Shown here: in pieces, positions 50,194 through 61,504 of the stretch
Position numbering within the stretch: the stretch's first letter is position 1
Layout: every line of letters starts with the position of its first letter
Assembly: GCF_019059575.1 (NCBI RefSeq)
Contig: NW_024882196.1
Location: 273,501-337,500 of the forward strand
Length of the DNA: 64,000 nucleotides
From: Amphibalanus amphitrite
Taxonomy: Eukaryota; Arthropoda; Thecostraca; Balanomorpha; Balanidae
Direction: 5' to 3'
Position numbers and translations under genes: made by a program
Notes under the pieces: generated by a model
What the model saw: only the letters and a program-made list of their open reading frames with translations
The model's database searches: none
What the model was told of the DNA's origin: nothing

Positions 50194-50514
50194 GTTTGTT
50201 TGTTTTGTTAGGTTAGGCCCTTTCGGTCGACAAGACCATTGCAGAGCCGGAAGGATGATAGGAATTAGGGGGAGACATTGGTCTGGGCAGGCACCCTAGT
50301 GAGTCGCCGGGGCTGAGCCCGTCCGAAGACAGGCCACCCAGCCCCAAGGCACTCACTGCACCCGGCTACGGGGTGCGCTCCCTCGGGAGCAGCGGTGCCG
50401 CTCCAAGGGAGCAGCCCGCATGAGATAAAGCTGCCTGTCCAGCCCGGAAGGGGGTGGCGGTGTGGAGGAGAAGGATTTCAGTATCCTGAGGATAGAAGCA
50501 TGGAAAGGTGAGAC
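50194..50514 (-). mobile_element. Short retroposon (SINE-like), copy 2, 321 bp
   Basis: Minus-strand copy of the element at 13101-13415. Flanked by GCCAGAAT (50186-50193 and 50515-50522), an independent 8-bp duplication. On the minus strand it begins GTCTCACCTTTCC and ends in an A-rich tail with CAAAACAAACAAAC. Two copies with different flanks and matching ends establish a real mobile unit. Confidence 0.85.
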
Positions 50515-50522
50515 GCCAGAAT

Positions 50523-51477
50523 CAGCCGTTCGCCTTATATGGAAGGTAAGCCTGTGCGTTTCACTGTTCTGTGTTGGTTTGAGAGCCACGGCACCATACG
50601 AATTGTGAGCCCCTTTGAACGGGTCACCGCCCGAGGCACTGAGGCGACGGCTGTGCCGGGCAAAGCCTAGCCTGGTGGGAGAGGTGGGCCAGGGAAAGTG
50701 CGATCGAGCAGCCACACTGAGACGTGGATTGGTATTATCTAACCGGGACAAACGATGTCAGCAGCCTCTTCTCGTTGACACGAAAACTTTGACAGACAAC
50801 GTTGGCAGTGCCCAATCAAAAGCTACTAAATGATTCAGTTAAGAAGTTGGCGAGATAACCAGACCCAATAAAAAGTTTTTAATTCGATTTTGATTGACAA
50901 ATGACATACAAGCCCGCTGTGATGGACCAAAAAAGGAGCTGAACAGTTCATACATCTTCTAAAAAGCTCAATGGTAAAAATTTAAAAGTCAAATGTTAAA
51001 ATTCAGCCTGCACGGGCTGCATGTTTAAGCTCGGGTCCGGCACTGCCAGGAAGCTTATATTGCCAGGCTTGCAATTCCACTACGTTGTAATATAACCAAG
51101 AGTTATGTGAGAGCAACAACTAAAAGCCTCGAGCCCCGTTGGGGGGAGCGGGCGCGAAACAGCCCCCTCTCCTTTTCAGTCGATATCTCTTAAAGTATAG
51201 CGTAGGTCGCCACCAAACTTTCAAGACCCCTCCGGGCATCATTTTACACCTTGTGACCAAATTTTTCCAGAGCTCTTATGAAAGGTTAGTCACAAATGAC
51301 GTCAGAGTGACCTCATGTTCTGTCATTTTCGACCCAATAAAAGGTTTAGCAGGCAGAGCTGTCACGCTTACAGTTTTGAAGATAACAAAAAATAGGTATT
51401 CAAGATAAAAAAGATGTAAAATAAACAGCGCTACAAAACTGCCAACTCTGATTTCTAAACAAAAATTGATTTCGACC
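50523..51477. other. Flank of the large hAT composite
   Basis: No gene recognised. 51138-51230 carries a GTTGGGGGGAGC..CCCCCTCTCC hairpin followed by CGATATCTCTTAAAG and CCAAACTTTCAAG, the same module order as in other repeats here, so the composite probably landed in an older repeat. Confidence 0.45.
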
Positions 51478-51659
51478 ATCAAAACCAGGGCGTATTTTAA
51501 CATGTTAACTGGGTCGGCAATTGCCGACCCAGTCACGGAGAATGCCGACCCAGTGACAGCCGTTTGCCGACCCAGTTGCCGCCGCCTCTAGGATGCAGCA
51601 CGCACATGCAGGCTAGGTGCCGTCATTCATAGTTGAAGGCTACTGTCCTCCGAAATGAT

Positions 51660-53650
51660 AATGCCGCCTCTTAAAGTGAAGCAGCCGTCTATAGAAAGTG
51701 GTGATCCCGCAACTCAATGTGACAGTGCCGCCCCTAAATCTGTTAGTAGCCCCACTCAATGTATATACCTAATGGTGCCGCCCTTCTAAGCATTTGTGGA
51801 GCCCCGCAATGTGATGATACCGCCCCTCAAGAAGATGATGCCGCCCCTTTCAGTATCGGTGGCGCCCCTCAATGTGATGGTGCCGCCCTCAAAGTGCCGG
51901 TGGCGCCCCTGAATGTGATGGTGCTGCCCGCCAACGAGGCGGTGGCGCCCCTCAAAATGATGCTGCCGCCCCTTAAAGTGTTGGCGCCGCCCCTTATAGT
52001 GTCAGTGACGCCCTTCGAAGTGTCGGAGGAAACCACCAATATAATGGTGCCGCCCCTCTAGGTATCCACATAGCCCCTCATTGTGATGGAGCCGCCCCTC
52101 AAGCAGATGATGCCGCCCCTCAAGAAGATGATGCCGCCCCTGAATGTGATGGTGCTGCCCGCCAACGAGTCGGTGGCGCCCCTCAAAATGATGCTGCCGC
52201 CCCTTAAAGGGACTATCCCACCTTCTAAAATGTTGTTAATACCAGTTAAATTGTGCCCGACTTTATAGATTGGATGACCAGGAACACGGTTCTGGCATTT
52301 ATTTTTCATTAAACATCTTAGGCTTCCCATATTCCAAACACAAACTTTCAAATATGTGACGTCAAAGCCCAAAATTATCTCCTTCCCCAGGCCACATTAC
52401 TGCCATAAAGCTGATTCTTTTTACTCTGTAGGCACCACAACAAAGTTCAGACCAAGTTTTAAGCAATTTTTCAACGAACAAACCCATTTAAATCAGAATG
52501 ACTAAACGAGGTGACGTCACACTAACGGTCGCTCCATGTTGAAGATAGGGCCTTGCACAAGACCCATTTTCAAATGAAGGGAACGAATTTCTTCAACACC
52601 AAGAGGCCGCAGGGGTTGCAACCTAGATAGATAGTGGTTTCTGAACCTCGCCGCAAACTTGGCTATCTCAACTCAAACCCCATGTTAAAGGTGGGATAGT
52701 CCCTTTAAAGTGTTTGTGCCGCCCCTTAAAGTGTCAGTGACGCTCTTCGGAGTGTCAGAGGAACCCACCAATATAATGGTGCCACCCCTCTAGGTATCCA
52801 CATAGCCCCTCATTGTGATGGAGCTGCCCCTCAAGCAGATGATGCCGCCCCTCAAGAAAATGATGCCGCCCCTTTCAGCATCGGTGGCGCCCCTCAATGT
52901 GATGGTGCCTCCCTCAAAGTGCCAGTGACGCCCCTAAATGTGATGGTGTCTCCTGTCAACGAGTCGGTGGCGGCCTTCAAAATGATGCTGCCGCCCCTAA
53001 AAGTGCTGGTGCAGCCCCTTACAGTGTCAGTGGCGCCCTTCAAAGTTTTGGAGGAACTCATCAACACAATGTTGCCGCCCTCTAACTTTCTGTAGCGTCC
53101 CTCCATATACATAATGGTGCCGCTTCTCAAACCATCCGTGGCGCCCCTCAAAGTGATGGTGCCGCCCCTTACAGTGTCGGTGGTGTCTCCTCAAAAGTCA
53201 AGGTGCCGCCTCTCAAAGAAATGCTGGTGTCCCTCGAAGTGTCGGAGGCGCTCCTGAATGTCATGTTGCCGCCCCTCAAACCTTCCGTAACGCCCCTCAA
53301 CGTCATGGTGCCGCCCCCCAATGTGCTCACGGCGCCCTTAAATGTGATAGAAGCGCCGATCTGTAGCGCCCCTCCATATGATGGAGCCGCCCCTTAAAGT
53401 ATCTGCGGCGGTCCTTAAAGTTACAGTGCCGCCGCTTACAATGTGGTGGCGTCCTCAAAATAAAAGTGATGTTGCCCCCCCCCCCCCGAGTAATGTTGGC
53501 GTCTCTTCTTGAAGTATCGGAGGCGCTCCTCATTGTCATTTTGCCCCACATCACTGCGCACATGGCGCCCTTCAATGTAATGGTGCCACCCCCAACGCTC
53601 AAAGAGATAATTGCGCTTCTCACAGTGTCGATGGTGCCCCTCAAAGTGGT
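51660..53650. repeat. 21-bp minisatellite (GTGATGGTGCCGCCCCTCAAA)
   Basis: Degenerate 21-bp units in which GTG.TGGTG is followed by CCGCCCCTCAA, interrupted by the MITE at 52208-52704. Pieces also appear at 54658-54700, 56245-56290 and 59157-59220, between younger insertions. Because 21 is a multiple of 3, open frames encode seven-residue repeats such as APLKMML-PPLKVLA; I see no sign that these are translated. Larger blocks (about 51900-52080, 52090-52200 and 52740-52880) are themselves duplicated. Confidence 0.9.
52208..52704. mobile_element. TTAAAGGGAC-type MITE inserted in the minisatellite
   Basis: Ends AGGGACTATCCCACCTT and its complement, TTAA on both sides (52204-52207 and 52705-52708). 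The neighbouring minisatellite unit GCCGCCCCTTAAAGTGTT shows the uninterrupted target. The right subterminal GGCTATCTCAACTCAAA is shared with the MITEs at 33623 and 34920, so all three belong to one superfamily, with this a diverged subfamily. Confidence 0.9.
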
Positions 53651-53654
53651 TTAA

Positions 53655-54653
53655 CCCTATTCCTGGCGGGCTCCGCCGGGACAAGAAACTGGCGGGGGGG
53701 CCGATTCGGCCCCCCTTCAGATCTCAAAAACTACACATCGCAGCGACAAACGGCGAACGGCGTTTGATAGGTCGTTTAAAGATCTACAACTTTTACATAA
53801 AACATTTTCAGGTCAGGTCAATATTGAGGTCACCAGAGGTCATCAACGATAAAATGTTTTGGAATTAGTTACCTATATAACTTTTAAACTAAGAAACATA
53901 GAGACATAAAACCAATACATTTTTTGTTGCTCTCGCCGAGGCGATGCGAAATAAGTATGTGATGACCTTCACAGGTCAATTTGAAATTTGACCTGAGGTC
54001 AAGGTCAGGTCATTCATCAATGAGGTTGTGGGGTATGGTCATGCTGCATACCAAACGACGCGCCTTGACCAGGCGAGCAGTTTGGTACCACTTACAAGTC
54101 TTTAGCACCATCATGTCGTGATTTATTTACAGAAAAACGATTTATGACGTCACATGACCTCAGATGACCTTTGCCGGTGCCCCTGTCAATTAGCGGCACC
54201 AGGATCATCACCGATGAGATAATCTTCCATAATACTGAAAGAATTGGGTGGTTTTGACTCGTTTACACGAAGCAGGAGGCGTTTCAATATTTTCCCATAG
54301 GCTTGCAATGTAAAGGTCACGAGTCTGGCCTGACCTCAGGTCACAGATATGAAAATTATGAGATATACAAATTTCACATACTGGTACCCTAACTAAAGCC
54401 TGAAGAGAAGAAATTGATCGGTCAAAAACTCTAGCTCTGGCGTGATAGCAAACTTTTCTGAGGTAGGGTCACCAAACCGCCTCTGGTGACCTGACCTGAG
54501 GTCAGATCAACTCAAAATTTTCAGAAATGTTGCGTAAAAGCCTTTTAGTAACAGTCAGAAAATTTGAGCTTCCTAGCTCAAAGCGTTTGGGAGAAATAAC
54601 CAAAAAACCTCAGGGGGGGGGGGGGCTCCTGAGGCCCCCCGCCAGGAATAGGG
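53655..54653. mobile_element. TTAA-target element, CCCTATTCCTGGCGGG ends, AGGTCA-rich
   Basis: TTAA on both sides (53651-53654 and 54654-54657) and inverted ends CCCTATTCCTGGCGGG, related to the element at 23730 (CCCTATTAGTGGCAGG). G-run/C-run hairpins sit inside both ends (CGGGGGGGCCGATTCGGCCC near 53690; the right one near 54613-54643). The interior is rich in AGGTCA half-sites, including GAGGTCAAGGTCAGGTCA near 53995. No transposase readable in 999 bp. Confidence 0.88.
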
Positions 54654-54767
54654 TTAAGTGCCCTAAAAAGTTGGTGGCGCGCCTCAAAATGATGCTGTCG
54701 CAGAGCCTATTTTAAGGGAATTTGACTGGGGGGGCAACCTGGAAAATTGTCTTTAATAATCCATTAA

Positions 54768-55340
54768 CCCTCGCCCGTATTGGTGTTTCCAGTAGCGAGC
54801 GTATAGGGGGGGGGTCCGTTGGACCCTCCCCCTTGCCGTTTCGCCCCTGATCGAGCTAGAGCTTCGCGGAAAAAACGACCGTGTTGCCCGTGATAAAAGG
54901 AAGCCGATTATACCCAATTTTAAGGTCCTAGGTCATCGGTTGACCTTCCAGGTCAGGTCATTGACCCAAAAGTCGGGAAAATCGGGACCTGTTAGAGCGT
55001 CGTAAAGAGTGGCTGCTATGGTTTTTCGGGGTGCTAATCACGAATATCATGTTAGTTATGATCATAGATGATGTCTTCATGCATTTAGGCCAGGTCAGGT
55101 CAGGTCAGGTCAACCAGTAAGGGTTTTGCCGGGTATTCGTAGTAGGTGGCAACCGCCTCTGACAGCTTCGTAACATGTTACGAAGGCACCAAAACTACTT
55201 CGTAAATGGTCAAATGGTTGCTTAATTCGAATTCAGCTCCAAAAACTAGCCTAGAAAGTAGAAACATATAAAACTCGAAAATGTGAACCGAGGTCATCAA
55301 AGGTAAATGATCTGACCTGACCTTCCGGTGATCTTAAAAC
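54768..55340. mobile_element. Left part of a TTAA element (CCCTCGCC ends)
   Basis: TTAA (54764-54767) precedes CCCTCGCCCGTATTGGTG. The next ~500 bp match, inverted, the right end of the element at 56636-57667: the shared order is a GTATTGG motif, G-run/C-run hairpin, GCCGTTTCGCCCCTG, CGCGGAAAAAACGA, then CCAATTTTAAGGTCCTAGGTC. A GGTCA pentamer array lies at 55091-55113. I found no right partner, so its far end is uncertain. Confidence 0.65.
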
Positions 55341-55394
55341 CCACCCTAATGCATGGGAGCTACATCATATCCCATGTTTGAACGTTTGAAACCA

Positions 55395-56049
55395 CGAAAA
55401 GACTGCAAACGCGCGGCTAATGCGAGGCGACATACGCCGAATCGCGACCTCGGCCAAACATGGTGCCATGGTGCTAGGCCGCCGGTGCATCTGAAAGAAC
55501 TGTGGTGCCCCTGACAAGCCTGAAGTTCCAACGACAGGCCCGTGGTGCCCCTGACAGGCCCATGATGCCTTTGCGAGGCCGGTGGTGTCCACGTGAGGCC
55601 GGTGGTGCCCCTGGGCCCTGACAGGACTGTGGTGCTCCTGACAAGCCTGGAGTGTCCCCGACAGGCACGTGGTGCCACTAACAGGCCCAAGGTGTCCCAG
55701 TCCCTGCGAGGCCGGTGGTGTCCCTGCCAGGCATGTGGTGTCCATACTAGGCCTCTGGTGCCCCTGACAGGTCCGTGGCGCCCTTGCTAGGCCTATGGTG
55801 CCTCTGGCAGGCCTATGGTGCCCCTGGCGGGCCTGTGGTGGTACCCCTGACAGGCCCAAGGTGGTGCCCCTGCGAGGCCGGTGGGGCCCCTGGCAGATCT
55901 GTGGTGCCCCTGGCAGACCTATGGTGCTCTTGCTAGGTTGATGGTGCTCCCAACAGGCCTGTGGTGCCCCTGACAGGCCTGTGGTGTCCCCGGGCCCCAA
56001 GAGGGTGGGGGGTCATGACCCATATGACCCACCCTTAGATACACCACTG
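55395..56049. mobile_element. Right end of a hAT element with 20-bp minisatellite
   Basis: The sequence ends GATACACCACTG at 56049, whose complement CAGTGGTGTATC is a standard hAT/Charlie-type terminus; the following eight bases are GTCATTAC. Immediately inside is a 20-bp tandem repeat (about 55490-56000) of CTGACAGGCCTGTGGTGCCC type. A matching left end was not found. Confidence 0.6.
55490..56000. repeat. 20-bp minisatellite (CTGACAGGCCTGTGGTGCCC)
   Basis: Around 25 degenerate units, mostly 20 bp with occasional 26-27 bp units containing CTGGGCCCTG or CAGTCCCTG. Frames across it read as short repeats containing GAPQ or GHHR motifs and are not taken as genes. Confidence 0.9.
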
Positions 56050-56635
56050 GTCATTACTTACAGACTGACTCATTTGACATCCATTGCAAAACAAGTCACA
56101 GTAGTTACGTAATATGTTTGTCACCCTGTTCCTTTATGCCCATTTTTATAGTGGGCAAATCTCGACGACTAGGGGGGCAATTCTGTTGAGTGCGGGGGCA
56201 TTTGCCCCCCCAGTTAACATGTTAAAATAGGCCCTGTGCTGTCGTCCCTTAGCATATCTGCAGCGCCCCCACAATGATAGTGCCTTCCCTTAACCGACGC
56301 CGGGCTGAGGTTTGAACCCCCCTCCCGACCCCTATAACTTGGCTACTGGGCCACGTTGCGACACGCGGTAAGCGGCATTCGAAAGAGTGTCAAAAACTAC
56401 TTGGGTTAGTTGGTTAACCGTACTTTGGTTAGGTCAAGTCAAATGTCAAATATCAGGTGACCAAAGGTCATCAAAGGTGAAATGTGGGAGAAATGTTGTC
56501 TGTTTCAACATTTATTGACAAACTGGCGCATAACTCGGGGAAGAATAGAACTACAGCACCGCGAAAAAAGCGCATTCGATAGCTCTTCAACGTTCCTATT
56601 AAGTCCTCAGACTTGACCTAACATCAACGGCTTAA

Positions 56636-57667
56636 CCCTCGCCGGCCGAGGGGGGGGGGGTGGGGGCGGGTGCCGCCCCCCCCCCATAGGTTTTTTTCGC
56701 GATAGCTCCGAACACGCCGGCGATAGAGAGCTGAAACTTGACATACCTGACCTTTGATTCAAGCCGCATCTTTTGCCACCAACCGCATTTTTGGGTCAGG
56801 TCAGTTCACTGACCTATGACGTCATAAGTGAACCTCTGCACGGTCTTCAGATGTCGCAACTTCGCAACGCCCTCACTGCCAGAGGAGATGTCACAGGGAA
56901 ATGAAACTTGCAGGATCTAGTATCCATTATGAGTCTCACAACTTGTACCTATATCTCGGATTTTTCCTAAAGGTCATATGAGGTCAGGTCATTTTCGTGA
57001 CCTCACCATTATAAGTCAATGGGGAAAAATGAAAACTGCTATTCTGGCGCCGGCAACGATCTCCAACTATATCAAGCACACAGAATCGTGATTTGATGCA
57101 CTCCTTGCAAGGCTAGATGCGTCACTTTTGCAATGTTGACCTTGCGTGACGTCATTTATGACGTCATCAAGGTCATATTCGTTTTTCGTCAATAACTCTT
57201 GATCAAATTGAGCTAGCGAGCCGGGAAAGCCACCAATGGACTCAGGAAGACCTGCCGAATCGAATGATATGCGACATGACCTCTTTCGACCAACTTCGTG
57301 ACCTGGGGGTGCTGACCTGACCTTGACCTGAGGTCAAAACCCTAAGTTGACCTGACCCGAACAAAAAGTATATCATTCGACGCGCCTGAGCGAGGCGAAC
57401 ACGATGCTGCCAAAATCGCGGCTCTGCGGCCATTTTTTGCGAAGTTATTCACCAAAAACTGAACCGGACCTTGGGGCACTTGACCTGACCTGAGAGGTCA
57501 CCGGTTGACCTAGGACCTTAAAATTGGGTACCAATCTCTGCGTCTCGTAACGGCGCACACGCTCGTTTTTTCCGCGACGCGCTAGCTCCACCAGGGGCGA
57601 AACGGCGAGGGGGGGTCGTACCCCCTCGGCCGGCGCGTATGTAGAAAACCAATAGGTCCGGCGAGGG
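56636..57667. mobile_element. TTAA-target element, CCCTCGCCGG ends, AGGTCA-rich
   Basis: TTAA on both sides (56632-56635 and 57668-57671), ends CCCTCGCCGGCC and, as complement, CCCTCGCCGGACC. G-run/C-run blocks lie inside both ends. After the left one comes TTTTTTCGCGATAGCTCCGA and AGCTGAAACTTGAC. Interior AGGTCA and TGACGTCA motifs are frequent. The segment from about 56695 to 57470 reappears inverted at 60110-60900. No transposase readable in 1,032 bp. Confidence 0.82.
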
Positions 57668-58377
57668 TTAACCTCCAGAGCACAGCTAGTTTAACCCGTG
57701 CCGGGCCGGGGAGGGTTGGAGTGGACAGTGGACCCCCCCTCCGCCCCTCTACTGAGCTGTTTTAATGAAGAACCTTTTTACTGTAATAATTATTGACTCA
57801 CGAAAGTTATGACATTGTTTTTTTTTCAGTACTGTGCTTCTCTCGTCGAGATGCGTCGAATGAACTATAATTTGACATTCAAATGTCATTTGGGAAATTT
57901 GAGCTCAGGTCCAGGTCATGACCTGACTGGTAAAGGTCATGTTGCATATCAGTCGATTTGTATCGTCAAACTGAAATCATCAAAGGTGTTTTCATCGCTC
58001 AGGCATGTCGCATATCTCTATCAGAAGTTATTGAAAAAACTGTTGGAGGCCTTCCATGACCTGACATGACCTCAAAGACATAACGAGGGGTCGTGGGTGG
58101 CAATTTCCCGATTAAGTGTGTCATTTTTAATTGTTTTATGTTTAAATTCGTTAACTTTGACATTTGTCTACCTATAAAAAGAGGCATGCATGCCCTGATT
58201 TTCTCCCATTTCCTTATACCTAATGGAAGGGTCGCAATATTGTCCTTACCTTTGGTCAAAGACATCGCAATTTCGAGACTTAAATTTTATATATACAGTT
58301 ACACACTGTTTGTCTTATCAATCGCTGAAGTTATAAAGGGATCGTTCAGTCGGTGTATCTATGGTGAGCATTTGCCT

Positions 58378-58413
58378 GTTCCGTAGCTCAGTTGGTAGAG
58401 CACCGGACTCCCC
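58378..58413 (+). pseudogene. tRNA 5'-half-like fragment
   Basis: CCGTAGCTCAGTTGGTAGAG followed by CACCGGACTCC is the D-arm and A-box region of a eukaryotic tRNA. The anticodon and T-arm (GGTTCGA box) do not follow, so this is a truncated tRNA pseudogene or the head of a degraded SINE, not a functional tRNA gene. Confidence 0.6.
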
Positions 58414-58739
58414 GCATTGTCTTCGCTTGCGTTTTGTCCGCCGGCCGAGCCGGAGAGAAAGTTACCGAGTGAAGCTCATTCAAATTTCAAAAACTAAATG
58501 AAAATGTCACTGGGGTCACGAAAATATTTGAGTAGGTAGGTAAACCATTCATTAACTTGGGGGGGGGGGATGAACGTATCGTTACAATACGCTGTTCATT
58601 ACGCGAGTAACTAATGAATAAAAAATGTATGAGTTCATCCTTACTCCACCCGCTCTCCCTCTCCATAAAAAGAGAGTTAATTGTGTTGCATTTTATTTAT
58701 ATGCAGAAAAATAGAGGCGTCAAAGGATATGGCCGAATA

Positions 58740-58855
58740 TCAGCGACCCTTGCTGTGTAAGCAATGGGGCTTGCAATGGGGTATGATAAGTGGGGGTAAC
58801 GGCCCCGTCCAGCGCCCATAAAGTGGGCACCACTCGTGCGACCTGCCGACCACTG
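58740..58855. mobile_element. Orphan right end of a hAT element (GGTCGGCA type)
   Basis: ACCTGCCGACCACTG ends at 58855; its complement CAGTGGTCGGCAGGT is the same end type as the element at 20589. The next eight bases are TTCTAGAG. No left end with that duplication was seen nearby, so the copy is truncated or rearranged. Its left limit here is approximate. Confidence 0.55.
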
Positions 58856-59156
58856 TTCTAGAGCCATAAAACACCGTGAATATTTTAAGCTTGACGATAC
58901 GGATCGACTGGTATGCAACATGTTTTATTTCTGGCGAGGTCATGAACTTGACCTCAGTTAAAATTTTAAAATTATTTTTTTGTAAAGTCAAATTATAGTT
59001 CATTTACCGCATCATGATGAGAGAAGTACTATATCCCGGAAAAATAAACGTAATACCGCTGAGCTTAGGTAGGTTGAATCTGAAATCATTACTTAGAAAG
59101 AGTTATAAAAGAACCGTCGAACGTGTCTTTTTTGGTCATTAAATATCAGTAGGTAT

Positions 59157-59220
59157 GCCGCCCCCCTCAGATGCCAAGTGCCGCCCCTATGAGTGCAAAA
59201 TGCCGCCCCTAATTGTGATT
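59157..59220. repeat. Right remnant of the 21-bp minisatellite
   Basis: Three units of the 21-bp repeat (CCGCCCC..AGATGCCAAGTG type) directly inside the right end of the 7.8-kb hAT composite, mirroring the position of the main array at its left end. Confidence 0.75.
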
Positions 59221-59263
59221 GCCGACCCAGTGAAAATCCCTTAAAATACGCCCTGATCAAAAC

Positions 59264-61465
59264 TATAGAAGTATAACACCCCGAAAATACCAGCAACATT
59301 CAAAATTAAATTTGGAATATATTTTATAGAACTATCTGCACTAGATATGCCAAACCTAAACTCGACAGCTCCATTTTTAGCAAAGTTATGGCAAAAAAAT
59401 GTATTACGTAAAATTTTCAAACTCAATTTTTAGCCGTCACAGAACACACAGAGCAAGCGAAAGGCCACCATTGGATTTCCCGTGATGAGCTGCATCGAAT
59501 AGATACCCTTTTTATGCAAAATATCAACTCTGAAATTTAACCTTTTTTGACCTGACCTTGACCTGACCTCCACCAGAACGTAATATAAACCGGCTCCAAT
59601 GGCCGTCTAGCCCACACCATTGAATTTTAAATGTAAAATTGACCATAAAACATGTATCACGCGACCCTAGCAATTAGCATAGCCCGGCGGCCGCTGGGCC
59701 TCCGCGCCACCCGCGGGCCGCTGCACAGTGGGCGATCCGGCCGGTGTAGCCTCGCGAAACCTATCGGCACTCATAACATCCGTGTTTTTGAAGCTAGAAC
59801 CACAATATTTAGGAGCAACCTTCTTGAATATCCAATGAGCATATGTTTTAAATAAGGACTATCTCTTATAGGATTTGTGCTCTGTGGCGAGCTTGCAATT
59901 TGCCTAATTGTTGCTCGAGTAACACATGAATACTTTTGAGGGTAGGTCGAAATTTATAACGGCATGAGCTGGGTAGGACATTGAAATGGTGTTTACCTCC
60001 GTAGAAAATTGCTTCCAAACCATTTTTTTTATTCAAACGATTATGCCCTACCAATTTATGCATATCATGAAACAGCGTAAATCTCGCCCGGCAAGGCCCC
60101 ATTTCATAACGTGACCCAAGCAGCGGGTTTGGTTTTTGGTAAATAACTTCGCAAAAAATGGCCGCAGAACTACGATTTTGACATCGTCGTGTTCGCCTTG
60201 CTCAGGCGCGTCGAATGGTATACTTTTGTTCAGGTGAGGCCACCGTAAGGTCAACCTAACCTTGACCTCGAGTCAAGGTCAGGTCAGAGGTCTTCAAATC
60301 ACGAAGTTGGTCGAAGGAGGTCATATCGCATATCATTCGATTCGGCATGTCTTCCGGAGTCCATTGGTGACCTTGTCGACTCTCTAGCTCAACTTGATCG
60401 GGAGTTATTGACGAAAAACTCGTATGACCCTAGTGACGTCATAAATGACGTCATGCAAGGTCAACAATGCAAAAATGCAGCATCAGATCTTGAAAGGAGT
60501 GCATGAAGTAACGATTCCATGTACTTAAGACAATTGAATATCATTCCTGGCGCCAAAATAACAGTTTTCATATTTCCCCATTGACTTATAGGTGAGGTCA
60601 CGTGACCAACCTGACTTTACGTGACATTTAGGAAAAATCTGAGATATACAAGTTGTAAGACCTCTGAAGGACAATAAGTCCTGCAAGTCTCACCTCCCTG
60701 TGAAAGTTACTCTGGCACTGAGAGCGTTGCAAGGTTGCGACATCTGAGGATCGTGCAGAGGTTCATGTATGACGTCATAGGTCAGTGACCTGACCTGACT
60801 TGAAAGTGCGGTTGGTGTCACAAGATCCAGCGTGCAACAAAGGTCAGGTATGCCAGGTTGCAGCTCTCTATTGCCTGGGTGTTTTGAGCTATCGCGAAAA
60901 CACCCTTTGGGGCATTTACCACTTGTGCTCAAGTGCACCAAGCCACGGCCAACCCTTAGAAGAAAAAAGTGTCTGGATGCCAGGGCTGCAAGTGGCTGCA
61001 AATTTTCACTGGCTCCCCTAATAGATAGTGTCTTAGTGCATGCGATACAGCATTATTTTCAGTTCATCCTCGTAAAACTTTTTTTGCTGGGCTTGGTTAA
61101 TTCAGTGAACGTAATGTTTAGTGGTAGACAAAAATATAAAAAGTTAACCTAATTATAAGACATTTTGAACTGATTTTGTCTACTTGCGTTCTGTGGCGGA
61201 ATCGTCTAAACACCTAAATTTCACTTTCCATGCAAAATGGATGCTCAACACCTAGCAATTTCATCGTTCCGCAAAATATTCAAAGAGCGTAAAAATCGGC
61301 TGTGATCATCCCCCTTATGAAGTGTTACGGAACGCTGTCTTTAACGATACTTTTGTCTACGAAAAAATGTCTCCTGAGCCATGCAAATGCACTAATCGTA
61401 ATCTTTGATGAATTTTCTGTCGACTAGTATGCGTTGTTTTCCAATTTTCGGAAAAAGTGTCTTTG
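59264..61465. repeat. Repeat-derived flank, includes inverted AGGTCA segment
   Basis: 60110-60900 is the inverted homologue of 56695-57470 (the interior of a TTAA element), with the ordered landmarks GTCGTGTTCGCC, CAGGCGCGTCGAATG, ATATCATTCGATTCGGC and ATTTATGACGTCA. 59688-59770 shares GGCGGCCGCTGGGCCTCCGC with the right end of the TTAA element at 33618, and a GTTTCGCGAGGCTA motif with 61466-61500. No gene recognised. Confidence 0.65.
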
Positions 61466-61504
61466 AGGTTTCGCGAGGCTAGACCGGCCCGATCGCCTAC
61501 CGTG

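Larger units (their letters stand above)
54701..56236. mobile_element. hAT element with CAGAGCCTATTTTAA ends
   Basis: Perfect 8-bp duplication TGCTGTCG (54693-54700 and 56237-56244) around ends CAGAGCCTATTTTAAGGG and, as complement, CAGGGCCTATTTTAAC. The ends match those of the 7.8-kb composite it sits in, so it is a related copy inserted into the minisatellite. It contains the left end of a TTAA element (54768) and the right end of another hAT element (56049). Confidence 0.85.
57800..59045. repeat. Inverted pair of AGGTCA-type repeat segments
   Basis: 57800-58030 and 58862-59045 are inverted copies sharing GTCAAATTATAGTTCATT, CGATAC..ATCGACTG.TATGCAACATG and a TGACCT motif. Related pieces lie at 21232 and 54040. 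An orphan TTAACCCGTGCCGGGCC end at 57691 may be the left terminus of this unit. Between the arms lie a G-run (58559-58569), a tRNA-like fragment and a hAT end. Confidence 0.6.
51486..59255. mobile_element. Large hAT composite (7.8 kb) with minisatellite interior
   Basis: A perfect 8-bp duplication ATCAAAAC (51478-51485 and 59256-59263) encloses ends CAGGGCGTATTTTAA and its complement. Similarity between the ends continues to ACTGGGTCGGCAAT. Directly inside both ends is the same GCCGCCCCT-type 21-bp minisatellite (51660 onward; 59157-59220). Everything else appears to be later insertions: a TTAA MITE (52208), a TTAA element (53655), a second hAT copy (54701) and AGGTCA-rich TTAA elements from about 56291 on. 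Without these the original element would be roughly 2-2.5 kb. No transposase was recognised. Confidence 0.8.

Noticed and set aside
51759-53654. Frames with seven-residue APLK/PPLK repeats as a structural protein gene
   Set aside because: The 21-bp minisatellite stays open in several frames on both strands, as expected of a repeat whose period is a multiple of three.
51487-56235. A single element bounded by 27-bp inverted AGGGC.TATTTTAACATG sequences
   Set aside because: The two ends belong to two related hAT copies: target duplications pair 51486 with 59255 and 54701 with 56236 instead.
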